Notes under the pieces: generated by a model
Told to the model about the DNA's origin: nothing
Database searches by the model: none
Seen by the model: only the letters and a program-made list of their open reading frames with translations
Part shown: positions 23,273 through 32,577 of the stretch, piece after piece
How the letters are laid out: every line of letters starts with the position of its first letter
Numbering within the stretch: position 1 is the first letter of the stretch
Assembly: GCF_006912135.1 (NCBI RefSeq)
Contig: NZ_VIRS01000010.1
Coordinates: forward strand, 1-64,000
Length of the DNA: 64,000 nt
Direction of reading: 5' to 3'
Source of the DNA: Cryptosporangium phraense
Lineage (GTDB): Bacteria; Actinomycetota; Actinomycetes; Mycobacteriales; Cryptosporangiaceae
Position numbers and translations under genes: made by a program

Positions 23273-25582
23273 ATGCCGATCGGGACAGATGTGACCCGAG
23301 TGCTCGCGGACGAGCGCACCGGCTCCGCGCCCTCGGACCGGCCGGAGCCGGTCCCGAGCGGCACCCGGACCGCCGCCTGGGTCCTCGCCGGCGCCTCGGT
23401 GGCGGTGCTGGCCGTGCTGATCGCGGGCCCGCCGGTGCTCCGCGACCCGCTGGGTCTGGCCGGCTCGCTGACCGGCATGGCCGCGGTCGGGTACGGCACG
23501 TTCCGGGTCGCGATCCCGGCCGACCGGGCGCCCTGGAGGCTGATGTGCGTCGCCGCCGTGCTGTTCCTGGCCGGGCTCGTCACCCGGGCCGTGGTGCCGG
23601 GCGCGGCGGTGTCCCCGCCGACGACCGCGGCGCTGGTCCCGGACGCGTTCGTCGTCCCCGGCTACCTGGTCACCGCGTCCGCGTTCGCCGGGCTGCTCAA
23701 CCGGCGGCGGGCGAACCGCGACGACCCGGCCTGGGTCGACGCGGTGCTCGTCGGCGTCGCGTCGATGTTCCTGGCCTGGACGTTCCTGGTCGAGCCGTCG
23801 CTCGACCAGACCGGCCTGCCGGTCATCCGCCTGGCCAACTCGTTCTTCCCGGTCATCGACGTCGTGCTGATCGTCCTGGTGGCCCAGCTCGCGCTGGCCG
23901 GCGGCGTCCGCGCGCCCGCGCTGTGGTTGCTGATCCTCGGCGCGGTCAGCCTGTTCACCGGCGACTTCCTCTACGCGGTCCGCGACGGCGGCCTCGCCGG
24001 GGTCCCGCTCGCCTACATCAACGCGCTCTTCACGAGCGCGTACCTGCTGTTCGGCGCGGCCACCCTGCACCCCTCCATGCGGACGTTGACCGAGCCGCAG
24101 CCGATCGTCGTCCAGCCGCTCTCGAAGGCCCGGACCGTGCTGATCGGGCTCGTCCTGCTGATCCCGGCGATCGTGATGTCGGTGGGGCCGGCCGGTGGCC
24201 TGCTCGGCACGGTCGTCCGGACCGTGCTGTGCGCGCTGCTGGTGCTGGCCGTGCTGTTCCGGGTGGTCCGGTCGAACAACTCCCGGGTCCGGGCCGAGGA
24301 CGCGATCCGCCGCCGGGCCACCCACGACGCGCTCACCGACCTGCCCAACCGGGAGCTGCTCACCGACACCGTCGCGGCCTGGGGCGACCGCGCGGTCGCC
24401 GAGGGGCACGAGATCAGCCTGCTCTTCCTCGACCTCGACCGGTTCAAGCTGGTCAACGACCACTGGGGCCACGGGGTCGGCGACGAGCTGCTCTGCGCGG
24501 TCGCCGGACGCCTGTCCGCGCACGTCCGCGGCCACGACCTGGTCTGCCGGATCGGTGGGGACGAGTTCGTCGTCGCGCTGGCCGGCCCGTCGAACGAGGT
24601 CCTGGCCGAGGCGGCCGCCGGACGGGTGCTGGACCTGTTCGCCCGGCCGTTCCCGCTCTCGGTCGGCGACGTCGTGGTGTCCGCGTCGATCGGCGTGGCC
24701 AGCGCCGCGAGCAGCACCGAGGCGCTGGAGCTGATCCGGGACGCCGACACCGCGATGTACCAGGCCAAGGCGACCGGCCGGAATCGGTACGCCCGGTTCG
24801 ACACCGAGATGCGCGACGAGGTCCGCGACCGGACGACGCTGGAGCAGGCCCTGCGCGGTGCCCTGGAGCGCGGCGAGCTCTACGCGACCTACCAGCCGAT
24901 CATCGACCTGAAGACCGGCGAGCTCGACGGCTTCGAGACGCTGATGCGCTGGCAGCACCCCACGCTGGGGGCGGTCTCGCCGCTGCGGTTCATCCCGATC
25001 GCCGAGGAGACCGGGCTGATCGTCGGGGCCGGGGCCTGGCTGCTGCGCGAGGCCGCGGCGCAGCTGGCGATCTGGCGCGCGGCCGGGCCACCCCGGCTGC
25101 ACATCTCGGTGAACGTGTCGGTACGTCAGCTGCGAGACCGCCAGCTGGTCGGAATCGTCCGGGACGTCCTGGCCGAGACCGGGCTGCCGCCCGAGGCGCT
25201 CTGGCTGGAGATCACCGAGTCCGGGGTCATGGAGGACCTGGAGACCGCGCTGGCCACGCTCGACGCGCTCCGCGCGCTCGGCGTCACGCTGGCCGTCGAC
25301 GACTTCGGCACCGGGTACTCGTCGCTCAGCTACCTCAACCGGCTGCCGGTCGGCATCGTCAAGCTCGACCGCTCGTTCGTGTCCGACGTCGGAGCCCACG
25401 GCGCCAACGAGTCGATCGTCCGGGCCGTGCTGGCGATGGCGCGGGCCCTCGACCTGCGGGTGGTGGCCGAGGGGGTCGAGACCGCGGTCCAGCGCGACTG
25501 GCTGCGTGACCAGGGCTGCGACCTGGTGCAGGGCTGGCTCTACGGCAAACCGCTCCCCGCGTCGGACATCGCCATCGGCTGA
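23273..25582 (+). CDS. Membrane GGDEF-EAL protein (cyclic-di-GMP turnover)
   Basis: This protein of about 770 residues has an N-terminal membrane sensor of eight or more helices (roughly 45-330), then GGDEF and EAL domains. The cyclase motif GGDEF is intact at residues 428-432 (CRIGGDEFVVAL), so diguanylate cyclase activity is plausible. The EAL motif is ETL at 555-557 (DGFETLMRW). The rest of the phosphodiesterase site is kept (ISVNVSVRQL, LEITESGVMED, DDFGTGYSSLSYL with KLDRSFV), so that domain may be active too. Start 23273 is an ATG; a GTG six codons later is possible. It is a single gene without an adjacent partner. Confidence 0.9.
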   Translation: MPIGTDVTRVLADERTGSAPSDRPEPVPSGTRTAAWVLAGASVAVLAVLIAGPPVLRDPLGLAGSLTGMAAVGYGTFRVAIPADRAPWRLMCVAAVLFLAGLVTRAVVPGAAVSPPTTAALVPDAFVVPGYLVTASAFAGLLNRRRANRDDPAWVDAVLVGVASMFLAWTFLVEPSLDQTGLPVIRLANSFFPVIDVVLIVLVAQLALAGGVRAPALWLLILGAVSLFTGDFLYAVRDGGLAGVPLAYINALFTSAYLLFGAATLHPSMRTLTEPQPIVVQPLSKARTVLIGLVLLIPAIVMSVGPAGGLLGTVVRTVLCALLVLAVLFRVVRSNNSRVRAEDAIRRRATHDALTDLPNRELLTDTVAAWGDRAVAEGHEISLLFLDLDRFKLVNDHWGHGVGDELLCAVAGRLSAHVRGHDLVCRIGGDEFVVALAGPSNEVLAEAAAGRVLDLFARPFPLSVGDVVVSASIGVASAASSTEALELIRDADTAMYQAKATGRNRYARFDTEMRDEVRDRTTLEQALRGALERGELYATYQPIIDLKTGELDGFETLMRWQHPTLGAVSPLRFIPIAEETGLIVGAGAWLLREAAAQLAIWRAAGPPRLHISVNVSVRQLRDRQLVGIVRDVLAETGLPPEALWLEITESGVMEDLETALATLDALRALGVTLAVDDFGTGYSSLSYLNRLPVGIVKLDRSFVSDVGAHGANESIVRAVLAMARALDLRVVAEGVETAVQRDWLRDQGCDLVQGWLYGKPLPASDIAIG

Positions 25583-25646
25583 CGCCGAATCCACCCCGCG
25601 CGAATCTTTGTTCACTTAGGATCACGGCACGACGCGAGGAGACGCC

Positions 25647-27308
25647 GTGGTCACCTTCACCTTGTCGCAGGTCTTCCGGACGGCGGCCGCCGCCGTCCCC
25701 GACACCGAGGCCATCGTGTGGCGGGACCGCCGCCTCACCTACCGGAGCGTGGACGAGCGCGCCGACGGCTTCGCCCACTACCTGGCCGGGCGCGGACTCG
25801 GGGCCCGGCGCGAACGGGCCGAGCTCCAGGGCCACGAGTCGGGCCAGGACCACGTCGGCCTCTACCTCCGTAACAGCCCGGAGTACATCGAGGCGATGGT
25901 CGGCGCCCACCGGGCCCGGTGCGCGCCGTTCAACGTCAACTACCGGTACGTGGCCGAGGAGCTGCTCTACCTGCTCACCGATGCGCACGCCCGGGTGCTC
26001 GTGTACCACGCCGAGTTCGCGCCCAGCCTGGCCGCGGTCCGCGACCGGTTACCCGCGCTCGAGGTGCTGATCCAGGTCGCGGACGACAGCGACCACGACC
26101 TGCTCGACGGCGCCGTCGACTACGAGACCGTCGTCGCGACGCCCCCGCCCGGCCCGATGCCGACGCCCTCTGGCGACGACCTGCTGATCCTCTACACCGG
26201 CGGAACGACCGGGATGCCGAAGGGCGTCCTCTGGCGGCAGGACGACATCTACGTCGCGGCGATGGGCGGCACCCCGTTCGGCTCGACCGAGCCGTACCCG
26301 TCCTACGACGCGATCGCCGCCGCCGCGGCCGCGAACCCGGGCGGGCAGCGGGTGCTGATGATCCCGCCGTTCATCCACGGCGCCGCCCAGTGGAGCGCGT
26401 TCTACACGTTCACCAACGGCGGCACGGTGTTCCTGCTCGACGACGTCCGGCACCTCGACGCGGCGGCGGCCCTGCGCCTGATCGTCGACGAGCGGGTCGC
26501 GTCGATCCCGGTGCTCGGCGACGCGGTCGTGCTGCCGGTCGTCGAAGAGATCGAACGGGCGATCGACGACGGCCGGCCGTACGACCTGAGCAGCCTCGCG
26601 GCGATCTCCAACGGCGGCGCACCGCTCTCTCCGGGCATGCGGGAGCGACTGATGCGCGTGCTGCCGGACCTGCTCCTGCTCGACGCCGGGGGCGCGTCGG
26701 AGACCGGCATCCAGATGAGCGCGCTCTCGGCGCGCGAGGCGATGACCGAGGCCGGGGTGTTCGACGCGCACGAGCAGACCGCGGTCATCGACGACACGCT
26801 CGGCCGGGTCCTCGACGAGGGCGACGGCTGGCTGGCCCGGCGGGGGCGGATCCCGCTCGGCTACCTCGGCGACCCGGACAAGACCGCCCGCACGTTCCCG
26901 GTCGTGGCCGGTGAGCGCTGGTCACTGCCCGGCGACCGCGCCACGCGGCTGCCCGACGGGCGGGTCCGGCTGCTCGGCCGGGACAGCGCGACGATCAACA
27001 CCGGCGGTGAGAAGGTCTTCGCCGAGGAGGTCGAGCGGGCGATGCTCGCGCACCCGGCCGTCCGGGACGTGATCGTCTCGAGTCGGCCGTCCGATCGGTG
27101 GGGGAGCGAGGTCGTCGCGATCGTCGAGCTGAACCCGGAGGAGGACGCGACCGACGCCGACCTGGTCGCCGAGGCCGCGCGTCACATCGCCCGCTACAAG
27201 CTGCCGAAGGCCGTGGTCCGGGTGCCGGAGATCGTCCGGTCCCCGTCCGGGAAGGCCGACTACCGGTGGGCGAAGAACCTGGTCAGGCCGCGAGATCCGG
27301 CGCGCTGA
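25647..27308 (+). CDS. Acyl-CoA synthetase (AMP-forming)
   Basis: This 553-residue ANL-superfamily ligase has the P-loop LILYTGGTTGMPKGVLWRQ near residue 185, a substrate-region motif IPPFIHGAAQW, then LLDAGGASETG, the hinge around PDGRVRLLGRDSATINTGGEKVF and the C-terminal lysine in VRSPSGKADYRW. It would activate a carboxylic acid to acyl-CoA via the adenylate. It begins a group of acyl-CoA genes (thiolase and CoA transferase lie downstream beyond a divergent oxidoreductase). An insert GARRERAELQGHESGQDHVG near residue 55 is unusual. The chain length of the substrate is not evident. Confidence 0.85.
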   Translation: MVTFTLSQVFRTAAAAVPDTEAIVWRDRRLTYRSVDERADGFAHYLAGRGLGARRERAELQGHESGQDHVGLYLRNSPEYIEAMVGAHRARCAPFNVNYRYVAEELLYLLTDAHARVLVYHAEFAPSLAAVRDRLPALEVLIQVADDSDHDLLDGAVDYETVVATPPPGPMPTPSGDDLLILYTGGTTGMPKGVLWRQDDIYVAAMGGTPFGSTEPYPSYDAIAAAAAANPGGQRVLMIPPFIHGAAQWSAFYTFTNGGTVFLLDDVRHLDAAAALRLIVDERVASIPVLGDAVVLPVVEEIERAIDDGRPYDLSSLAAISNGGAPLSPGMRERLMRVLPDLLLLDAGGASETGIQMSALSAREAMTEAGVFDAHEQTAVIDDTLGRVLDEGDGWLARRGRIPLGYLGDPDKTARTFPVVAGERWSLPGDRATRLPDGRVRLLGRDSATINTGGEKVFAEEVERAMLAHPAVRDVIVSSRPSDRWGSEVVAIVELNPEEDATDADLVAEAARHIARYKLPKAVVRVPEIVRSPSGKADYRWAKNLVRPRDPAR

Positions 27309-28332
27309 GGTACTTCGAGAGCGCCACCGCGGCGTCGCGGCCGGCCCGGTTCGCGCCGACCGTCGACTGGGACGGTCCGAAACCGATCAGGTGGACGCGC
27401 GGCTCGCCGGCGACCTGGGTGCCCTCGATGCGGATGCCGCCGAGCTCGTTGCGCAGGCCGAGCGGGTCCAGGTGCGGGAGCGCGGCCTTGAAGCCGGTGG
27501 CCCAGAGGATCGTGTCCAGGGCCGTGAACGTGCCGTCGGCCTCGCGCACGCCGGTCGGCTCGATCGCGGTGAACATCGGGCGCCGGTCCAGCGCACCGCG
27601 GGCCCGGGCCGCCAGCGCGTACGGCGTCCAGGCCAGGCCCGTGTAGGAGACGACGCTGCCGGTCGGCCTGCCGGCCTCGGCGTCCGCGGTGACCTTGGCG
27701 ATCGTCTGACGCCCGGCCTCCGGGTCGAACTCGCCGGCCCGGAAGACCGGCTCGCGCCGGGTGTACCAGAACGTCGTGGCGACCCGGCTGATCTCCTCGA
27801 GCTGCTGCACGGCCGAGATCCCGCCCCCGACGACGGCGACGTTCCGGCCGGCGAAGTCGTCGAGTCGGACGTAGTCGGAGGTGTGGAGCTGGCGGCCGGT
27901 GAACGTCTCCTGGCCGGGGTAGTGCGGGCGGACGGGGTTGGTCCAGGTGCCGGTCGCGTTGATGACCGCGCGGGTGCGCCAACGGCCGCCGGTGGACTCG
28001 ACGAGCAGGTCCCGCCCGTCCTCGCGGACCGCCGTGACGGTCACCGGGCGGACGATCGGCAGGTCGTTGGCCTGCTCGAACGCGGCGAAGTAGCGGGGCA
28101 CCGCGGTGCGGCTCGGCTCGTCCGGGTCGATCGGCGGCTGGGGGAAGCCGGGCAGGTCGAAGATCCCGTTGACGGTCGCCATGCGCAGCGACTCCCAGCG
28201 GTGCCGCCACGCACCACCGGCGGCCGGCTCGGCGTCGAGCACGACGAAGTCGACGCCCCGACGCTTCAGGTGGTAGCCCGCCGACAGCCCGGCCTGACCA
28301 CCGCCGATCACCACGACGTCCGTTCGTTCCAC
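27283..28332 (-). CDS. FAD-dependent oxidoreductase, flavin monooxygenase-like
   Basis: This protein of about 349 residues has two dinucleotide-binding motifs: VVVIGGGQAGLSAGYHL at the N-terminus (FAD) and VAVVGGGISAVQQL in the middle (NADPH). Between them FTGRQLHTSDYV resembles the FxGxxxHxx(W/Y) fingerprint of Baeyer-Villiger/N-hydroxylating monooxygenases, and ILWATGFKAALPHL is the usual late ATG motif. The GTG start at 28332 gives a protein beginning right at the FAD fold. It overlaps the acyl-CoA synthetase tail by 26 bp (convergent) and diverges from the thiolase gene. Substrate unknown. Confidence 0.8.
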   Translation of the reverse strand: MERTDVVVIGGGQAGLSAGYHLKRRGVDFVVLDAEPAAGGAWRHRWESLRMATVNGIFDLPGFPQPPIDPDEPSRTAVPRYFAAFEQANDLPIVRPVTVTAVREDGRDLLVESTGGRWRTRAVINATGTWTNPVRPHYPGQETFTGRQLHTSDYVRLDDFAGRNVAVVGGGISAVQQLEEISRVATTFWYTRREPVFRAGEFDPEAGRQTIAKVTADAEAGRPTGSVVSYTGLAWTPYALAARARGALDRRPMFTAIEPTGVREADGTFTALDTILWATGFKAALPHLDPLGLRNELGGIRIEGTQVAGEPRVHLIGFGPSQSTVGANRAGRDAAVALSKYLSAPDLAA

Positions 28333-28418
28333 GTTGCCGAAACAACGCCGGAGCGGGCGTATTCCGGGCCCGTTACTGTCGGGAGGATCGGGCCGACCCG
28401 GACGAGAGGACACGATCG

Positions 28419-29630
28419 ATGCGTGATGCGGTCATCTGCGAGCCGCTGCGGACTCCGGTGGGCGGGTTCGGCGGCGCCCTGCGGGACGTCCCGCCGCACG
28501 AACTGGCCGCGACCGTCATCCGCGCGCTGATCGACCGCACCGGCCTGCCGCCCGAGGCGGTCGACGACGTCCTGCTGGGCAACTGCTACCCGACGATGGA
28601 CGCGCCGGCGATCGGCCGGGTCGCCGCGCTGGACGCCGGGCTGCCGGTGACCGCGTCCGGGCTGCAGATCGACCGGCGGTGCGGGTCGGGCCTGCAGGCC
28701 GTGCTGTACGCGGCGATGCAGGTGCAGTCGGGCGCGTCGGACGTGGTGCTGGCCGGCGGGGCCGAGTCGATGTCGAACGCGCCGTTCTACTCGACCGCGA
28801 TGCGCTGGGGTGTGAAGGGCGGCCCGGGCGTGCTGCTGAAGGACGCGCTGGCCGCCGGGCGGGTCACCGCGGGCGGTGTCAACTTCCCGGTGCCGGGCGG
28901 GATGCTGGAGACGGCCGAGAACCTGCGCCGCGACTACGCGATCCCGCGGGCCGAGCAGGACGAGTACGCGGTGCGCAGTCATCAGCGCGCGGCCGCCGCC
29001 GCGGCGTCGGGAGTGTTCGCGGAGGAGATCGTGCCGGTCACCGTCCGCGGCCGGAAGGCCGACGTCGTCGTGGACGCGGACGAGCACATCCGGCCGGACT
29101 CGTCGGTCTCGAAGCTGGCGACGCTGCGGCCGGTGCTGGGCCGCGACGACCCCGACGCGACCGTGACCGCGGGCAACGCGTCCGGGCAGAACGACGGGGC
29201 CGCGCTCTGCATCGTGACCTCGCCGGAGACGGCGGCCTCGTACGGTCTGACGCCGCTGGTACGGCTGGTGTCCTGGGGCGTCGCCGGGGTGGCGCCGAAG
29301 ACGATGGGCATCGGGCCGGTGCCGGCCGTGGCCAAGGCGCTGGGCCTGGCCGGGCTCGCGCTCAAGGACCTCGACCTGATCGAGCTGAACGAGGCGTTCG
29401 CCTCCCAGGTGCTGGCCTGCACCCGGGAGTGGGGCTTCACGGTTTCGGATTTCGAGCGTCTGAACGTGCACGGCTCCGGCATCTCGCTGGGGCACCCGGT
29501 CGGGGCGACCGGCGGCCGGATCCTGGCCACGCTGAGCCGCGAGATGGTCCGCCGCGACGCCCGTTACGGTCTGGAGACCATGTGTATCGGCGGTGGCCAG
29601 GGCCTCGCCGCGGTGTTCGAGAGGGTCTGA
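28419..29630 (+). CDS. Acetyl-CoA acyltransferase (thiolase)
   Basis: This 403-residue thiolase has the acyl-accepting cysteine in DRRCGSGLQAVLYAAMQV near residue 90, the NEAFASQVLA segment, the histidine in NVHGSGISLGHPVGATGGR and the second cysteine in MCIGGGQGLAAVFE. It would cleave 3-ketoacyl-CoA or condense two acyl-CoAs. Its stop overlaps the ATG of the CoA-transferase-family gene (TGATG), so the two are coupled. Together with the upstream acyl-CoA synthetase it indicates a short acid degradation module. Confidence 0.9.
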   Translation: MRDAVICEPLRTPVGGFGGALRDVPPHELAATVIRALIDRTGLPPEAVDDVLLGNCYPTMDAPAIGRVAALDAGLPVTASGLQIDRRCGSGLQAVLYAAMQVQSGASDVVLAGGAESMSNAPFYSTAMRWGVKGGPGVLLKDALAAGRVTAGGVNFPVPGGMLETAENLRRDYAIPRAEQDEYAVRSHQRAAAAAASGVFAEEIVPVTVRGRKADVVVDADEHIRPDSSVSKLATLRPVLGRDDPDATVTAGNASGQNDGAALCIVTSPETAASYGLTPLVRLVSWGVAGVAPKTMGIGPVPAVAKALGLAGLALKDLDLIELNEAFASQVLACTREWGFTVSDFERLNVHGSGISLGHPVGATGGRILATLSREMVRRDARYGLETMCIGGGQGLAAVFERV

Positions 29631-30844
29631 TGCTTCCGCTGTCCGGCTTGCACGTCGTCGACCTGTGCACGTACGTCGCCGGGCCGTCGGCCTGCATGAC
29701 GCTGGCCCAGCTCGGAGCGGACGTCGTCCGCGTCGATCCGATCGGCGGCGCGACCGACACCCGGCGGCTGCCGCTCGCGCCCGGCGGGCGGAGCCTCTAC
29801 TGGGCCGGCCTCAACCGGGGCAAACGCTCGATCGAGGTCGACCTGCGCAGCGAGGCCGGGCGGGACGTCGTCCGGGGGCTGCTGGCGGTGCCCGGTGACG
29901 GGCACGGGATCCTGGTCACGAACGCGGTCGGCCAGGCCTGGCTGCGCCACGCGGCGCTGCTGGAGGTCCGGCCCGACCTCATCCAGGTGCAGATCGGTGG
30001 GCGCGCGGACGGGCGCCCGGCCGTCGACTACACGGTCAACTGCGAGGTCGGGCTGCCCTGGGTCACCGGCCCGGTCGACGCGAGCGCGCCGGTCAACCAC
30101 GTGCTGCCGGCCTGGGACCTGATCACCGGTGCGCACGCGGCCCTCGCCGTCGTGTCGGCCGAGCGGCTGCGCCGCGCGACCGGTGCGCCGCAGCTCGTCG
30201 AGATCAACTTGGCCGACGTCGCGGTCGCGACGATGGCGCACCTGGGTTTCGTGGCCGACGTGGTCGTGAACGGCTCGCAGCGGCTCCGCGAGGGCAACTA
30301 CCTCTACGGCAGCTACGGCTGCGATTTCCCCACCGCGGACGCCCGGCGAGTCATGGTCGTCGCGCTGACGAACCGGCACTGGAACAACCTGATCCGGCTG
30401 ACCGGCACCGAGGACGTGCTGGCGGCGATGGAGAAGGCACTCGGCGTCGACTTCGCGGCCGAGGAGGCCCGGTACCGGTACCGGGACGTGATCTCGGCGC
30501 TGCTGCGGCCGTGGTTCGAGCAGCGCACGCACGCCGACGTCGTGGCCGCGCTGGAGGGTGCGCACATTCTGTGGGGCGACTACCGGACGATCGAGGAGAT
30601 GACCCGGTCGGGGGACGGGCTGCTGGCGACGAGTGGGCTGTTCACCGAGGTGGACGACCCGGCACTGGGCCGGTACCCGGTGCCGCTGCCGGTGGCACGC
30701 CCGTCCGGGTGGGCGCCGCCGGTGCCCGGGCCGGCGCCGGCCGTGGGCGCGGACACCGGAAACGTGCTGAGCGACTGGCTGGGGCTCTCCGGCTCCGAGG
30801 CGGCCGGGCTCGCCGAGACCGGCGCCGTCCGCCTCCCGGTCTAG
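29630..30844 (+). CDS. Family III CoA-transferase, 2-methylfumaryl-CoA isomerase (Mct)-like
   Basis: This 404-residue protein has the CaiB/BaiF fold. Its segments resemble Mct of the 3-hydroxypropionate cycle in order: MTLAQLGADVVRVDPIGGA, LYWAGLNRGKRSIEVDLR, AVDYTVNCEVGLPWVTGPVD, NHVLPAWDLITGAHAAL, REGNYLYGSYGCDFPTADAR and ALLRPWFEQRTHADV. Mct moves CoA within 2-methylfumaryl-CoA from C1 to C4. The comparison is from memory, so a different intramolecular or intermolecular CoA transfer is possible. It is translationally coupled to the thiolase. No other cycle genes (malyl-CoA lyase, Meh, Mch) are visible. Confidence 0.62.
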   Translation: MLPLSGLHVVDLCTYVAGPSACMTLAQLGADVVRVDPIGGATDTRRLPLAPGGRSLYWAGLNRGKRSIEVDLRSEAGRDVVRGLLAVPGDGHGILVTNAVGQAWLRHAALLEVRPDLIQVQIGGRADGRPAVDYTVNCEVGLPWVTGPVDASAPVNHVLPAWDLITGAHAALAVVSAERLRRATGAPQLVEINLADVAVATMAHLGFVADVVVNGSQRLREGNYLYGSYGCDFPTADARRVMVVALTNRHWNNLIRLTGTEDVLAAMEKALGVDFAAEEARYRYRDVISALLRPWFEQRTHADVVAALEGAHILWGDYRTIEEMTRSGDGLLATSGLFTEVDDPALGRYPVPLPVARPSGWAPPVPGPAPAVGADTGNVLSDWLGLSGSEAAGLAETGAVRLPV

Positions 30845-32007
30845 GAGCGCTTGGCGAGGAACGGGGCCAGGCGGGTGAGGGCCTCTTCGATCGGGGCGGT
30901 GGCGCCGGCGAAGGAGAGGCGGACGTAGCGGTGACCGTCGACCGGGTCGAAGTCCACGCCCGGCGCGATCGCCACGCCGGTCTCGCCGAGCAGCTCGTAC
31001 GTCAGCCGCATCGAGTCGTCGGTCAGGTGACCGACGTCCGCATAGACGTAGAAGGCGCCGTCGGCGGGGGCGAGGCGGTCGATGCCCAGCGCGGGGAGGC
31101 CGTCGAGCAGCAGCGAGCGGTTGAGCGCGTAGCGCTCGACGTGCGAGTCGGCCTCGGCGTACGACTCCGGGGTGAACGCGGCGACGGCCGCGTACTGGGG
31201 GAGCGCGGGCGGGCAGATCGTCAGGTTGCCGGTCAGCCGGTCGACCGCCCGGCGCAACCCCTCGGGCACCAGCAGCCAGCCGAGCCGCCACCCGGTCATC
31301 GAGAAGTACTTCGAGAACGAGTTGACGACGATCGCCTCGCGGGAGGTCTCCCAGGCGCACGCGGTCGCCGGGGCGCCCGGATAGCTCAGCCCGTGGTAGA
31401 TCTCGTCGCTGACCAGGCGGATCCCGCGCTCCTCGCAGAGGGCGGCGAGCGCGGCGAGCTCGGCCGGGTCGACGACCGTGCCGGTCGGGTTGGCCGGGCT
31501 GGCGACGATCAGGCCCTGGACGGGCTGCTCCAGCGCCTCGATCATCGCGACGGTCGGCTGGAACCGGGTCTCGGGCCCGCACGGCAGCTCGACGACCTCG
31601 CAGCCCAGCGCGGTCAGGATGTTGCGGTAGCAGGGGTAGCCCGGGCGGGCCATCGCGACGCGGTCACCGGCGTCGAAGGCGGCCAGGAACGCGAGCAGGA
31701 AGCCGCCGGACCCGGCCGTCGTGACGACGACGTCGTGCGGCTGGACCGGGACGTCGTAGGTGCGCCGGTAGTGCTCGGCGATGCCCTCGCGCAGCTCCGG
31801 GATGCCGAGCGCGACCGTGTACCCGAGCACCTCGCTCTCCAGCGCTTTCGCGGCGGCGGCGCGGACCGGGGCCGGCGCGGGAGTGGACGGCTGGCCGGCC
31901 GAGAGGTTGATCAGGTCGCCCCGGGTCTGCTGGCGCTCGGCCGCGGCGGCCCAGATGTCCATGACGTGGAACGGCTCGATGCCCGAGCGCAGCGACGGGC
32001 CGTTCAC
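30841..32007 (-). CDS. Class I/II pyridoxal-phosphate aminotransferase
   Basis: This 388-residue fold type I aminotransferase has an N-terminal LINLSAGQPSTPAPAPV, the cofactor region TTAGSGGFLLAFL, VASPANPTGTV, the aspartate/tyrosine in LVSDEIYHGLSY, the Schiff-base lysine in VNSFSKYFSMTGWRLGW and the late arginine in YVRLSFAG. It is close to aspartate/aromatic aminotransferases of the AspC/PatA class. It overlaps the Mct-like gene by 4 bp tail to tail and has no operon partner. The amino acid substrate is not evident. Confidence 0.86.
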   Translation of the reverse strand: MNGPSLRSGIEPFHVMDIWAAAAERQQTRGDLINLSAGQPSTPAPAPVRAAAAKALESEVLGYTVALGIPELREGIAEHYRRTYDVPVQPHDVVVTTAGSGGFLLAFLAAFDAGDRVAMARPGYPCYRNILTALGCEVVELPCGPETRFQPTVAMIEALEQPVQGLIVASPANPTGTVVDPAELAALAALCEERGIRLVSDEIYHGLSYPGAPATACAWETSREAIVVNSFSKYFSMTGWRLGWLLVPEGLRRAVDRLTGNLTICPPALPQYAAVAAFTPESYAEADSHVERYALNRSLLLDGLPALGIDRLAPADGAFYVYADVGHLTDDSMRLTYELLGETGVAIAPGVDFDPVDGHRYVRLSFAGATAPIEEALTRLAPFLAKRS

Positions 32008-32169
32008 CGCCGGACCCCCGTCAGCGCTGGATCGAGGGGTCCACCCGGCCGGAGGAAGAGTGTCACGAGTTCAGGGGCCACGCCCCCCAGTACATCACCG
32101 CAGAATGTCGAGAACGCGGGCGTGGCTCCGTCCCGGGGAAGAACGACACCGACCAGGGAGGAAACCACG

Positions 32170-32577
32170 ATGGCGAAATACCTGCTGCTCAAGCACTACC
32201 GCGGAGCTCCGGCGCCGGTCAACGACGTCCCGATGGACCAGTGGACACCGGAGGAGGTCACCGCCCACGTGCGGTTCATGAAGGAGTGGGAGGCCCGGGC
32301 CCAGGCCGCGGGCGAGTTCGTGGACGTCGGCGTGCTGGCCCCGGAGGGGACGTTCGTCCGGTACGACGGCGAGGGCCGTCCGCCGGTCACCGACGGGCCG
32401 TTCGCCGAGACGAAGGACCTGATCGCGGGCTTCTACGTGATCGACGTCGACTCCTACGCACGGGCACTGGAGCTGGCCGGTGACCTGTCGGCCGCGCCGG
32501 GCCAGGGCGGCGAGCCGATCCACGAGTGGCTCGAGCTGCGCCCCTACTACGGGGCGCCCACCACCATCAATGAATGA
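32170..32577 (+). CDS. YCII/DGPF-domain protein (partner of ECF42 sigma factor)
   Basis: This 135-residue protein has the YCII-related fold with the motif PPVTDGPFAETKDLIAGFYVIDVDS that names the DGPF family, and an N-terminal KYLLLKHYRG strand. Genes of this family are the constant partner of ECF42-group sigma factors, as here, where its stop overlaps the sigma start by 8 bp. The molecular role is unknown; the conserved histidine/aspartate pattern suggests a small ligand or enzymatic site. Confidence 0.88.
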   Translation: MAKYLLLKHYRGAPAPVNDVPMDQWTPEEVTAHVRFMKEWEARAQAAGEFVDVGVLAPEGTFVRYDGEGRPPVTDGPFAETKDLIAGFYVIDVDSYARALELAGDLSAAPGQGGEPIHEWLELRPYYGAPTTINE

